From contig JBGTHB010000144.1 in NCBI GenBank assembly GCA_041746415.1, forward strand, positions 1 through 6,588: a DNA stretch of 6,588 bases. Reading direction: 5' to 3'. The first letter of the stretch is position 1, and each line of letters opens with the position of its first letter. The notes beneath the pieces are model-generated. The model had not been told where the DNA came from and did not search any database. It worked only from the letters and a program-made list of their open reading frames with translations. Below are positions 1 to 6,490 of the stretch, one piece after another. This DNA is from JBGTHB01 sp041746415 (lineage in GTDB: Bacteria; Pseudomonadota; Gammaproteobacteria; Coxiellales; Coxiellaceae). The position numbers and the translations under genes were made by a program.

Positions 1-524
1 GCCAGTGCACCAAAATCAGGTTCAAGCAATAACAACAATCCCATTGCAGCTAACAAAATCATGGGCTTGATAAAAGCAAATAAATCGGTTTTTATTTCAC
101 TAGCAAAACGCGTTAAATAACTCGATAAATAAATTAGCCCACCTAATTTTGCCACTTCTGAAACCTGTAAGGAGATAACACCGAAATTAATCCAGCGACG
201 TGAACCATTTACCACCTTACCAATATGTGGAATCAACACCATCAATAATAAAAATAAACTCGCTAATAATAATGGCACACTCAATCTTTGCCATGTACGA
301 GTGGAAATATGCGCTGTTATCCAAATCAAAACTAAACCCAGTGACGAATACAGCGCTTGACGAAAAAAGTAATGCAACGAATACCCATATTGACGATCGG
401 ATATCACCATCGAGGCTGACGTTACCATTAATAAGCCGAATGCAATCAATAACAACACGGCAAACAAAATCCATTTATCGTAAATAATTTTAGTTAAAGC
501 TGACTGACGTGTGCTTGAAAGCAT
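1..524 (-). CDS. ftsW: FtsW, septal peptidoglycan glycosyltransferase (SEDS family), N-terminal part
   Basis: FtsW is the integral-membrane SEDS polymerase that makes septal glycan strands from lipid II with its partner PBP3 (FtsI). My translation of the minus strand from the ATG at 524-522 gives 174 residues that run off the left edge. Residues 18-38, 56-72, 82-99 and about 153-167 are hydrophobic segments. Family signatures are TSAS (35-38), GKVVNGSRRWINFG (102-115), LQVSEVAKL (119-127) and EPDFG (168-172). The classical QPSE motif reads QVSE here. E. coli FtsW is about 414 residues, so roughly the last 240 lie outside the window, including the loop with the catalytic Asp. The start is supported by GAGGAG at 538-533, 8 nt upstream. 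The gene begins inside the 3' end of murD (31-nt overlap), so translation is probably coupled. It is FtsW rather than RodA because of its place directly after murD. Confidence 0.96.
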   Translation of the reverse strand, partial: MLSSTRQSALTKIIYDKWILFAVLLLIAFGLLMVTSASMVISDRQYGYSLHYFFRQALYSSLGLVLIWITAHISTRTWQRLSVPLLLASLFLLLMVLIPHIGKVVNGSRRWINFGVISLQVSEVAKLGGLIYLSSYLTRFASEIKTDLFAFIKPMILLAAMGLLLLLEPDFGAL

Positions 525-1774
525 TTTCCGCGCTCCTCGTAATTAGCAAACATATCGAAACTAGCACAAGCAGGTGATAACAATACCGCATCGTGCGCTT
601 GCGCCAAATGTGCCGCTTGCTCTACTGCATCTTGTAAATTTTTTGCGAACAACACTGGTACCTCTTGGTCAATGGCCTGTGCAATCTTAGCTGCGTCTTC
701 GCCATACAAAATTGCATAGCTCACAAATTTTTTCACCATCGGCACCAATGGTGAAAAATCAGCACCTTTACCTTGGCCTCCTGCCAACCACACAATTTTT
801 CCTGGTGTAACTGCACCTACTGTTTCAAGTGCCGTAAAAGTGGCACCAATATTTGTGCCTTTTGAGTCATTGTACCAACTCACCTCGTGGTGCTCGCGCA
901 CTAACTGACAACGATGCGTTAATCCAGAAAATGCGGCAATTACTTGAATAACAACAGCAGCATCAATACCAATGGCTGATGCCATTGCCATCACAGCGAG
1001 ATCATTTTCGTAATGGTGTTTGCCTTTCAGTTTTAATCTATCAATTGGCAAATTACGTAAATTAAAATCCGCTTGCGAACAACTAGCTGAAAAAGTACTT
1101 GCTGAGGTTAACGCTAAATTCTGCCAAATTTGCGCTTGGTCCATATAGCAAACCGGATGTTTGCAATGTAGATAAATTCGCTGTTTAGATTCCATATATT
1201 TTTGCATGCTACCGTGACGATCTAAATGATCAGGCGTAACATTCATCACCACCGCTGTTTCACAGCGTAAAGATTGCGTTAAATCCAATTGAAAACTCGA
1301 CAATTCCACCACGTAATAATCCACCTCGCCATCATCCAATAACGCATCCAATACAGGTTTACCAATATTGCCGCACACACTGGCCTTTTTACCCGCCATC
1401 GTCACGACTTTTCCCATTAATGTGGTTACGGTTGTTTTACCATTGGAACCCGTAATACCTATTACAGGCTTGTTAACGTATTGTGCAAACAACTCTACAT
1501 CACCAATGATCTTGTCAGAAAAAAGTGAGAAAGGACGTTTATTAATATCTATACCTGGACTAACAATAATTTGTTTGGCGCTTTGCAACAAAGCCACAGA
1601 AATTTCACCGCCGTGAAAAGCAACATCAGGAAATTTTTTTTTGAATGCTTGTAACATCGGCGGATTTTCACGCGTATCTGCCATCTGAAAAGGAATTTTG
1701 TGATGCGCTAAAAAACGTGCGCATGAAAAACCAGTTGCACCAAGACCAACCACAACTGTTAATTCAGCCTGCAT
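494..1774 (-). CDS. murD: UDP-N-acetylmuramoyl-L-alanine--D-glutamate ligase
   Basis: MurD is the cytoplasmic, ATP-dependent ligase that adds D-glutamate to UDP-MurNAc-L-Ala. The 426-residue product is close to the usual length (E. coli 438). An N-terminal Rossmann-like domain (VVVGLGATG, 7-15) is followed by the central ATPase domain with P-loop GITGSNGKTT (106-115, Lys113), VVELSSFQL (155-163, Glu157), NVTPDHLDRHGSM (178-190, His183) and the MESK lysine (Lys197) expected to be carbamylated. The C-terminal domain has GLTHRCQ (284-290), YNDSKGTN (301-308), LLSPACASFDMF (398-409) and YEERG (412-416), which bind ATP and D-Glu in this family. No key residue is missing. The ATG lies 6 nt after the mraY stop, and a TGAGGT Shine-Dalgarno sequence overlaps that stop codon, which suggests coupling. 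Its 3' end overlaps ftsW by 31 nt. Confidence 0.98.
   Translation of the reverse strand: MQAELTVVVGLGATGFSCARFLAHHKIPFQMADTRENPPMLQAFKKKFPDVAFHGGEISVALLQSAKQIIVSPGIDINKRPFSLFSDKIIGDVELFAQYVNKPVIGITGSNGKTTVTTLMGKVVTMAGKKASVCGNIGKPVLDALLDDGEVDYYVVELSSFQLDLTQSLRCETAVVMNVTPDHLDRHGSMQKYMESKQRIYLHCKHPVCYMDQAQIWQNLALTSASTFSASCSQADFNLRNLPIDRLKLKGKHHYENDLAVMAMASAIGIDAAVVIQVIAAFSGLTHRCQLVREHHEVSWYNDSKGTNIGATFTALETVGAVTPGKIVWLAGGQGKGADFSPLVPMVKKFVSYAILYGEDAAKIAQAIDQEVPVLFAKNLQDAVEQAAHLAQAHDAVLLSPACASFDMFANYEERGKCFQAHVSQL
533..538 (-). promoter_or_regulatory. ftsW ribosome binding site inside murD
   Basis: GAGGAG on the minus strand lies 8 nt before the ftsW ATG. The same bases encode the two Glu residues of the murD C-terminal YEERG stretch (residues 412-416), so a conserved protein motif and a translation signal share the DNA. 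It fixes the ftsW start at 524. Confidence 0.75.
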
Positions 1775-1780
1775 AGTACC

Positions 1781-2863
1781 TCAACGTAATTTTAGCGACG
1801 CCAAACCAATCAATACCAACACAAAGGTAATAATCCAAAAGCGCACAATCACTTTTGGCTCAGGCCAACCTTTTAATTCAAAATGGTGGTGCAACGGTGC
1901 CATACGAAACACACGCTTTCCCGTCATTTTAAAATACGCCACTTGGATAATGACGGACAACGTTTCTGCCACAAATACGCCACTCATAATAAAGAAAATA
2001 ATTTCTTGACGCACAATAATCGCTAAAGCGCCTAATGCCGCACCCAAACCAATGGAGCCAACGTCGCCCATAAATACTTGAGCAGGATAAGCGTTGTACC
2101 ACAAAAATCCCAATGCGGCGCCCACCAAGCCCGCACAATAAACCACTAACTCACCGCTACCCGCTATATAAGGAATGGATAAATATTTTGCGAAAATCGC
2201 ATTGCCAGTGAGATAAGCAAACACCCCTAATGCACCAGCAATCATAATAGTGGGCATGATCGCCAAACCATCTAGACCATCGGTTAAGTTCACTGCATTA
2301 CTGCTACCAACGATGACAAAATAACTTAATATGATATAAAACCAACCCAAATTGAGCGCCACGTTTTTCACAAAGGGAATGGTTAATGAAATGGCCGCTG
2401 GGGTGAGAGCATTAAAATACAATACCACTGCCACAATCAAAGCAAGTAATGATTGCCAAAAGAATTTCCAGCGCGGTGGCAAACCTTTCGTATTTTTACG
2501 GATTACCTTGCGATAATCGTCCACCCATCCTACCGCGCTAAATGAAACAGTGACAAACAGCATCACCCACACATAGAGGTTACTTAAATCGCCCCACAAT
2601 AAAATACTAACAAGCAATGCCATAATAATGAGAGCGCCACCCATAGTAGGTGTGCCCGATTTTTTTAGATGCGTTTGCGGACCATCATCTCGCACCACTT
2701 GACCGATTTGCAGCTGCACTAAACGCGCAATAAAACGTGGGCTGAGAAACCACACAATCAATAAAGCCGATAATGCCGTAATGATAGCCCTGAAGGTTAA
2801 ATACTGGAAAACTCGCAGGAAGTGAAAATAGGGTTGCAGAAGATGCATTAGCCACAGTAACAT
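1781..2863 (-). CDS. mraY: Phospho-N-acetylmuramoyl-pentapeptide transferase
   Basis: MraY transfers phospho-MurNAc-pentapeptide from UDP to undecaprenyl phosphate at the inner membrane, making lipid I. The 360 residues equal the E. coli length, and the hydrophobicity pattern fits the family's ten transmembrane helices. Visible signatures are DDGPQTHLKK and TPTMGG (59-76), the catalytic VDDYRK (Asp115/Asp116), SNAVNLTDGLDGLA (188-201), MGDVGS with Asp267, and the cytoplasmic histidine cluster MAPLHHHFE (His325-327). All metal- and substrate-binding positions known for the family are present. Its ATG shares one base with the murF stop (TAATG), and an AAGGA sequence sits 6 nt upstream inside the last murF codons, so reinitiation by ribosomes finishing murF is likely. 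murD follows after 6 nt. Confidence 0.98.
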   Translation of the reverse strand: MLLWLMHLLQPYFHFLRVFQYLTFRAIITALSALLIVWFLSPRFIARLVQLQIGQVVRDDGPQTHLKKSGTPTMGGALIIMALLVSILLWGDLSNLYVWVMLFVTVSFSAVGWVDDYRKVIRKNTKGLPPRWKFFWQSLLALIVAVVLYFNALTPAAISLTIPFVKNVALNLGWFYIILSYFVIVGSSNAVNLTDGLDGLAIMPTIMIAGALGVFAYLTGNAIFAKYLSIPYIAGSGELVVYCAGLVGAALGFLWYNAYPAQVFMGDVGSIGLGAALGALAIIVRQEIIFFIMSGVFVAETLSVIIQVAYFKMTGKRVFRMAPLHHHFELKGWPEPKVIVRFWIITFVLVLIGLASLKLR

Positions 2864-4212
2864 TATTTTTCCTTATTCGTTGTCAGTGCCGCCACGATGT
2901 TGTTCATTTTCATACTCTTGGAGCCTTTAACCAATACAGTGGCATCTTTAGCAATCGCTGGCAATAACGCTGCAATTAAATTTTTCTGATTCGTAAAATG
3001 TTTTGCCTTTGCACCATATGCAGCAGCGGTGTGTTGCGCCAAATCGCCATAACAATACAACTGTTTTATACCCAACGCCTGTGCTTTTTCCCCAATCGCG
3101 GTGTGATATTGAATTTCTGCCTCACCCAACTCCAACATATCGCCAAACACAAATATAGAATCCCCCTGCTTATGGGCTAAAATTTCTAACGCCGCTATAA
3201 CAGAAGTGGGATTGGCGTTATAACTATCATCAATTAACAACGCCCCATTTTCCAAGCGTTTTTCTGCTAAGCGCTGCTCCACATTTTTTGCTGTTTCCAA
3301 ACCGCGTTTGATTATCTCTAATGGTAACTGTTGTGCCACAGCGGCTGTAGCCGCGGCCAACGCATTCATTACATTGTGCTGACCCATCAAAGGCAGATCA
3401 ATTGCAATTTGCCCGCTGGGCGTGATGAGTTGAAAACTGGGATAGTGATTTTCATTCATCACGATATTTTTCGCCATCACGTCGGCGCTATTTTTTATAC
3501 CGAATGTGAGCATTGCATATTGCGCTGCTTGCTTTTTAAAATACTCAGCATAAGCATCATCATTATTAATAATCACTTTGCCATTACGCGCCAAACCTTC
3601 AAAAATTTCAGCTTTAGCAGCAGCAATATTATCCAGTGTCTTTAACGCCGCTAAATGTACCGGCGCAATGCAAGTAATAATAGCAATATCTGGCTGAACA
3701 ATTTGCGTTAACTCAGCTAACTCGCCCGCATGGTTCATGCCCATTTCTAAAATGGCGTACTGATCTGTTGTCTCTAAACGCAACAAGGTTAACGGCACAC
3801 CAATGTCGTTATTAAAACTTTTTTGGCTAGCCAACGTTTTTCCTGCTAATGAAAAAATAGCCTCAAGCAGCGCTCGCGTTGTGGTTTTACCGCAACTGCC
3901 TGTAACAGCAATCACTGGATTAATAAACTGCTCGCGCCAATAAGCGGCCAAAGTTTTTAGTGCTGCACGCGTATTTTCAACTAAGATATAGGGCAAGTTT
4001 GTTTCGATTTCCTCTTGCGTGCAAGCAGCGGCTGCACCATGCAATGCGGCTTGCTCCACAAAATCATGGCCATCAAACACGTCGCCTTTAATTGCGATAT
4101 ATAATGATCCCGGATCCAACGTACGCGTATCGTTACTAATGGTTTCAATCGTCACATCCGAACCGACTTTAAATCCTCCCACAATGCGTGCAATCTGTGA
4201 CAGTGACATCAT
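2863..4212 (-). CDS. murF: UDP-N-acetylmuramoyl-tripeptide--D-alanyl-D-alanine ligase
   Basis: MurF is the last cytoplasmic Mur ligase and adds D-Ala-D-Ala to UDP-MurNAc-tripeptide using ATP. The 449 residues match the family (E. coli 452). The N-terminal uridine-binding domain has SNDTRTLDPGSLYIAIKG (26-43) and FDGHDFV (46-52). The ATPase domain has P-loop VTGSCGKTTT (103-112, Lys109), KSFNNDIGVPLTLL (131-144), EMGMNHAGE (156-164), the H186 region and Lys200 as the expected carbamylated lysine (AAAKAEIF). The C-terminal domain has DDSYNANP (328-335), FGDMLELG (356-363) and LVKGSKSMKM (427-436). Two small departures from the usual pattern are Cys in the P-loop (GSCGKT for GSS/GSN) and HLAALKT where HLEGFGS is common. 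The gene starts with two ATGs. The first overlaps the murE stop as ATGA and has AAGGG 8 nt upstream, so it is preferred over the one at 4209. Confidence 0.98.
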   Translation of the reverse strand: MMSLSQIARIVGGFKVGSDVTIETISNDTRTLDPGSLYIAIKGDVFDGHDFVEQAALHGAAAACTQEEIETNLPYILVENTRAALKTLAAYWREQFINPVIAVTGSCGKTTTRALLEAIFSLAGKTLASQKSFNNDIGVPLTLLRLETTDQYAILEMGMNHAGELAELTQIVQPDIAIITCIAPVHLAALKTLDNIAAAKAEIFEGLARNGKVIINNDDAYAEYFKKQAAQYAMLTFGIKNSADVMAKNIVMNENHYPSFQLITPSGQIAIDLPLMGQHNVMNALAAATAAVAQQLPLEIIKRGLETAKNVEQRLAEKRLENGALLIDDSYNANPTSVIAALEILAHKQGDSIFVFGDMLELGEAEIQYHTAIGEKAQALGIKQLYCYGDLAQHTAAAYGAKAKHFTNQKNLIAALLPAIAKDATVLVKGSKSMKMNNIVAALTTNKEK

Positions 4213-5648
4213 ATATCTAACCCTTGTAAATAGTGTTTAACCACTGCGGCATCATCAAATGGAAATGTCTCTTTACCAATAATTTGATAATTTTCATGGC
4301 CTTTTCCCGCAATCAATACTACATCCTCTGTCGTTGCTTGCTGTAAAGCGTTAACAATGGCTTGCTGCCGATCCAAAATTACGGCCATTTCAGTGCCGTT
4401 ACTAAAACCTGCGACAATTTCGTTGGCAATATGTTGTGGATTTTCACTCCGTGGATTATCGTTAGTCACAATAATGGTATCCGCGTATTTTTGTGCTGCT
4501 TGTGCCATTAATGGTCGCTTGCCTTTATCACGATCGCCTCCACAACCAAACACACAAATTATCTTACCCAACACGTGTTCTTTAATCGCCGCTAATGTTT
4601 TTTCCAACGCATCCGGTGTATGCGCGTAATCAACAATAGTCAACGGTGATTGCGTCGTTTTAAATTGCTGCATACGTCCAGCTACGGGTTTAATCTTTGA
4701 TAAATAATATAAGGCGTCAAATAAATTTATGCCATGTAAACACAAAACCGTTAACGTCGCTAACAAATTGCTAATATTAAAACGTCCCAACAAGTCCGTT
4801 TCAAACTCACCAGCACCCCAAGGTGTTTGTACTTTTACAGCAAATCCCGTCTGGTGTTGTGCTATTTCAGTGGCAACAATCGTCGGCAAACTAGCGTGAA
4901 AATCGTCGCAGGAATACAACCACTGTTGTGCTGCGCTGGGTTGCGCTAATAATTTTTTGGCGTAAGCATCATCGTAATTAATGATGGCGTAATTCAGTTT
5001 ATCTAATGCAAACAATTTGGCTTTTGATGCAAAATAGTGTTGCATATTTTTATGGTAATCCATGTGATCGCGTGACAAGTTGCTAAAAACAGCGGTATCA
5101 AATTGCACTCCGTTAACTCGTCCTTGATCCAACGCATGTGACGACACTTCCATCGCCACATACTGCGCTTGAGCGGTTACGTATGCGGCTAACGTTTGCT
5201 GTAACGGCACCCCAAATAATGTGGTGTGCGTTGTCTTTGCTAAATCCGGCAAAAAGCCATTGCCCAAGGTACCCATCACAGCGCATTTTTGTTGATGCAA
5301 CGCAAACGCTTGCGCCACAAAATGCGTAATGGAACTTTTGCCATTGGTGCCGGTCACACCAATCACATCTAAAAATTGCGAGGGATAGTTAAAAAATTGT
5401 GCCGCAATCATACCGGCTTGCGCCGCCAAATTTTCCATTGGCCACCAGTGAGTTTGCACTGATGAAGGCGGTGGTTGCCAGCCATCCGCGGCTTCATACA
5501 TTATGCCGCTTGCACCCTGGCTTATTGCTGCCGCCACAAAATCGCGACCATCGCTTTTTTCACCTGGATAAGCCAAAAACAAACTGCCTGGGCGCACTTG
5601 GCGACTGTCCACTGTAATTGAGGTAAAACAACTCAGATCCATATTCAT
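4209..5648 (-). CDS. murE: UDP-N-acetylmuramoyl-L-alanyl-D-glutamate--2,6-diaminopimelate ligase
   Basis: MurE adds meso-diaminopimelate to UDP-MurNAc-L-Ala-D-Glu with ATP in the cytoplasm. The 479-residue product has the N-terminal TVDSRQVRPGSLFLA (12-26) and SDGRDFV (32-38), P-loop GVTGTNGKSS (97-106, Lys104), EVSSHALDQGRV (167-178), SNLSRDHMDYH (189-199) and the carbamylatable Lys209. The C-terminal domain has DYAHTPDALEK (340-350), FGCGGDRDKGKRP (367-379), the DNPR motif (397-400) that selects meso-DAP over lysine, and AGKGHENYQ (447-455). It is about 16 residues shorter than E. coli MurE, all at the N-terminus. An in-frame TGA lies nine codons upstream with no ATG, GTG or TTG between, so the start cannot move upstream; a second ATG two codons in is possible. 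No Shine-Dalgarno sequence is visible before the ATG. murE is the first gene of the minus-strand operon here, as no ftsI precedes it. Confidence 0.97.
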   Translation of the reverse strand: MNMDLSCFTSITVDSRQVRPGSLFLAYPGEKSDGRDFVAAAISQGASGIMYEAADGWQPPPSSVQTHWWPMENLAAQAGMIAAQFFNYPSQFLDVIGVTGTNGKSSITHFVAQAFALHQQKCAVMGTLGNGFLPDLAKTTHTTLFGVPLQQTLAAYVTAQAQYVAMEVSSHALDQGRVNGVQFDTAVFSNLSRDHMDYHKNMQHYFASKAKLFALDKLNYAIINYDDAYAKKLLAQPSAAQQWLYSCDDFHASLPTIVATEIAQHQTGFAVKVQTPWGAGEFETDLLGRFNISNLLATLTVLCLHGINLFDALYYLSKIKPVAGRMQQFKTTQSPLTIVDYAHTPDALEKTLAAIKEHVLGKIICVFGCGGDRDKGKRPLMAQAAQKYADTIIVTNDNPRSENPQHIANEIVAGFSNGTEMAVILDRQQAIVNALQQATTEDVVLIAGKGHENYQIIGKETFPFDDAAVVKHYLQGLDI

Positions 5649-5654
5649 GCTGTC

Positions 5655-5660
5655 ATTATA
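5655..5660 (-). promoter_or_regulatory. Candidate murE -10 box (TATAAT), possibly leaderless start
   Basis: A perfect TATAAT on the minus strand ends 6 nt before the murE ATG. With usual sigma-70 geometry the first transcribed base would be the A of that ATG or very near it. No good -35 box is present: TTTAAG at a 15-nt spacer is the best and is weak. The match is short in AT-rich DNA, but its location in a 75-bp divergent spacer, upstream of an operon lacking its usual upstream neighbour, supports it. Confidence 0.4.
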
Positions 5661-5681
5661 TACATTTAACTTTCACTTAAA

Positions 5682-5694
5682 CTAGCTACGCTAG
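5682..5694. repeat. Small perfect dyad CTAGC-tac-GCTAG in the divergent spacer
   Basis: Two 5-bp arms are separated by 3 bp. The dyad lies between murE and the plus-strand gene, next to where a murE -35 element would sit and 30-42 nt before the plus-strand ATG. It could be an operator serving either gene. A dyad of this size can also arise by chance, so the functional reading is weak. Confidence 0.3.
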
Positions 5695-5713
5695 GATACA
5701 TGATTTTATGTAT

Positions 5714-5718
5714 GAGGA
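5714..5718 (+). promoter_or_regulatory. Ribosome binding site that sets the start of the plus-strand gene
   Basis: GAGGA stands 5 nt before the ATG at 5724. The two upstream in-frame ATGs are worse placed: 5700 has AGGA only 3 nt away, and 5712 has no recognisable site. The 5724 start is therefore preferred. Confidence 0.6.
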
Positions 5719-5723
5719 TAAAT

Positions 5724-6323
5724 ATGCGACGAGGCTCAATTAATTTCTTTCCACCTAAATTAACACTACTTGAGAGAAATGGATGTTTAGGTAGCCGTGC
5801 GCTTATTCAAATTATTGACCAGCTAAATGCTATCGCTGAGATTATCGATAAGAGCGCGCGTGTCGAAGACGCTCAACGTATGCTGAATGCTGTTAACAAT
5901 CAACTTTACACCTTGCATGACTGCGCGGACCATACGAAAAAACTTATCGGAAATAGAATTGAGGATTTTCAAAATCGGATCAATGCTTTCATCTATCTTC
6001 CAAGATCATCTCAAGCTAAGTCTTCATCCCAAGCTAAGTCTTCCTCTCAGCCCACGAATAAGTCGAAACAGCTTGCCAGCTTGGAAACTATTCTATCGGA
6101 AATAGATGATGGTACAAGAACACCTAATCAGATTCGAGTGCTTCTAAACACGGCAAGTGTAATTATTAGCAAACTTTCAGCCCAGCCCCTTGAATCACGA
6201 TCAAACGCCAAGACCTTTATGATGCTTACGGCACAGTATGACACATTAATGAAAGATATGGTCGCATACTTCAAGGCACATCATGAGGAATCCGAAAAAG
6301 ATGACACAAGTTGCACTATTTAA
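5724..6323 (+). CDS. Unrecognised 199-residue soluble helical protein with SSQAKS linker; possible secreted effector
   Basis: I do not recognise a family. From the ATG at 5724 the product has 199 residues (207 from the alternative ATG at 5700), with no signal peptide and no membrane segment. Residues about 24-92 and 112-184 look helical and resemble each other weakly: L34/I37/I41/D42/R46/R52/L54/N55/L64 align with L120/I123/I127/D128/R132/R138/L141/N142/L151. Between them lies a polar linker with two exact SSQAKS units (95-106) and a partial third. The tail is acidic (Glu188, Glu189, Glu191, Asp193, Asp194), followed by TSCTI. This resembles the glutamate-rich C-terminal signal of Dot/Icm (type IVB) effectors in Legionellales. 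It is divergent from murE and has no partner gene in view. It is very likely a real gene because of its length, good ribosome binding site and ordered composition. The effector role is speculation. Confidence 0.75.
   Translation: MRRGSINFFPPKLTLLERNGCLGSRALIQIIDQLNAIAEIIDKSARVEDAQRMLNAVNNQLYTLHDCADHTKKLIGNRIEDFQNRINAFIYLPRSSQAKSSSQAKSSSQPTNKSKQLASLETILSEIDDGTRTPNQIRVLLNTASVIISKLSAQPLESRSNAKTFMMLTAQYDTLMKDMVAYFKAHHEESEKDDTSCTI
6006..6041 (+). repeat. Two tandem 18-bp repeats encoding SSQAKS-SSQAKS
   Basis: Units 6006-6023 and 6024-6041 differ at a single base (17 of 18 identical), and that difference is a silent third-position change (TCT/TCC, Ser). A degenerate third unit begins at 6042 (Ser-Ser-Gln). 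The near identity of the DNA points to recent in-frame slippage or duplication that lengthened the linker of the host gene. Confidence 0.85.
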
Positions 6324-6392
6324 TAAGTCCAAAATAGATAACATGAACCTATCGTAACAGATACTTTGGAATGTTTTCGAGAGGAGACATTT

Positions 6393-6437
6393 TTGCTTTG
6401 GTTACACATTAATTTTTTTATTTTAAGCGTGGCTTAA
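6393..6437 (+). other. Candidate 14-codon leader or small hydrophobic peptide (TTG start)
   Basis: GAGGAG at 6381-6386 is 6 nt before a TTG codon, which opens a frame for a mostly hydrophobic peptide, (M)LWLHINFFILSVA. It stops at TAA inside the perfect dyad at 6422-6438. The ribosome binding site is as good as any in the window, but the start codon is rare and the frame is tiny. It may be fortuitous. Confidence 0.2.
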
Positions 6438-6438
6438 A
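6422..6438. repeat. Perfect inverted repeat TTTAAGC-gtg-GCTTAAA
   Basis: The 7-bp arms match exactly across a 3-nt centre. T-rich sequence lies before it on the plus strand and none follows on either strand, so it is not a terminator. It could be a DNA operator or an RNA hairpin at the stop codon of the small frame. Confidence 0.5.
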
Positions 6439-6463
6439 CTAACCAGCGTATAGTCCTCCGCTC

Positions 6464-6484
6464 AAAGACAAGGTTATGGTCTTT
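6464..6484 (+). repeat. Inverted repeat AAAGAC...GTCTTT
   Basis: The 6-bp arms are exact across a 9-nt loop. TCCT at 6454-6457 can add an outer helix with GGGA at 6487-6490, using one G-U pair. This suggests a structured RNA rather than a simple operator, though the evidence is only base-pairing by eye. Confidence 0.35.
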
Positions 6485-6490
6485 TAGGGA

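Noticed and set aside
200..487. 95-residue open frame on the plus strand and an 85-residue minus frame at 217-474
   Set aside because: Both lie inside ftsW, whose own frame carries clear SEDS motifs across this interval. They are shadows.
5665..5681. Inverted TTTAA...TTAAA pair in the divergent spacer
   Set aside because: The arms are short and purely A/T with a 7-nt centre, which is expected by chance in such DNA.
5887..6105. 72-residue plus-strand frame
   Set aside because: It lies within the 5724-6323 gene in another frame, lacks a good ribosome site and has no independent support.
6303..6323. Possible CaaX prenylation box at the C-terminus of the orphan protein (TSCTI)
   Set aside because: The Cys is third from the end, while a CaaX box needs it fourth from the end, and no CC or CXC ending is present.
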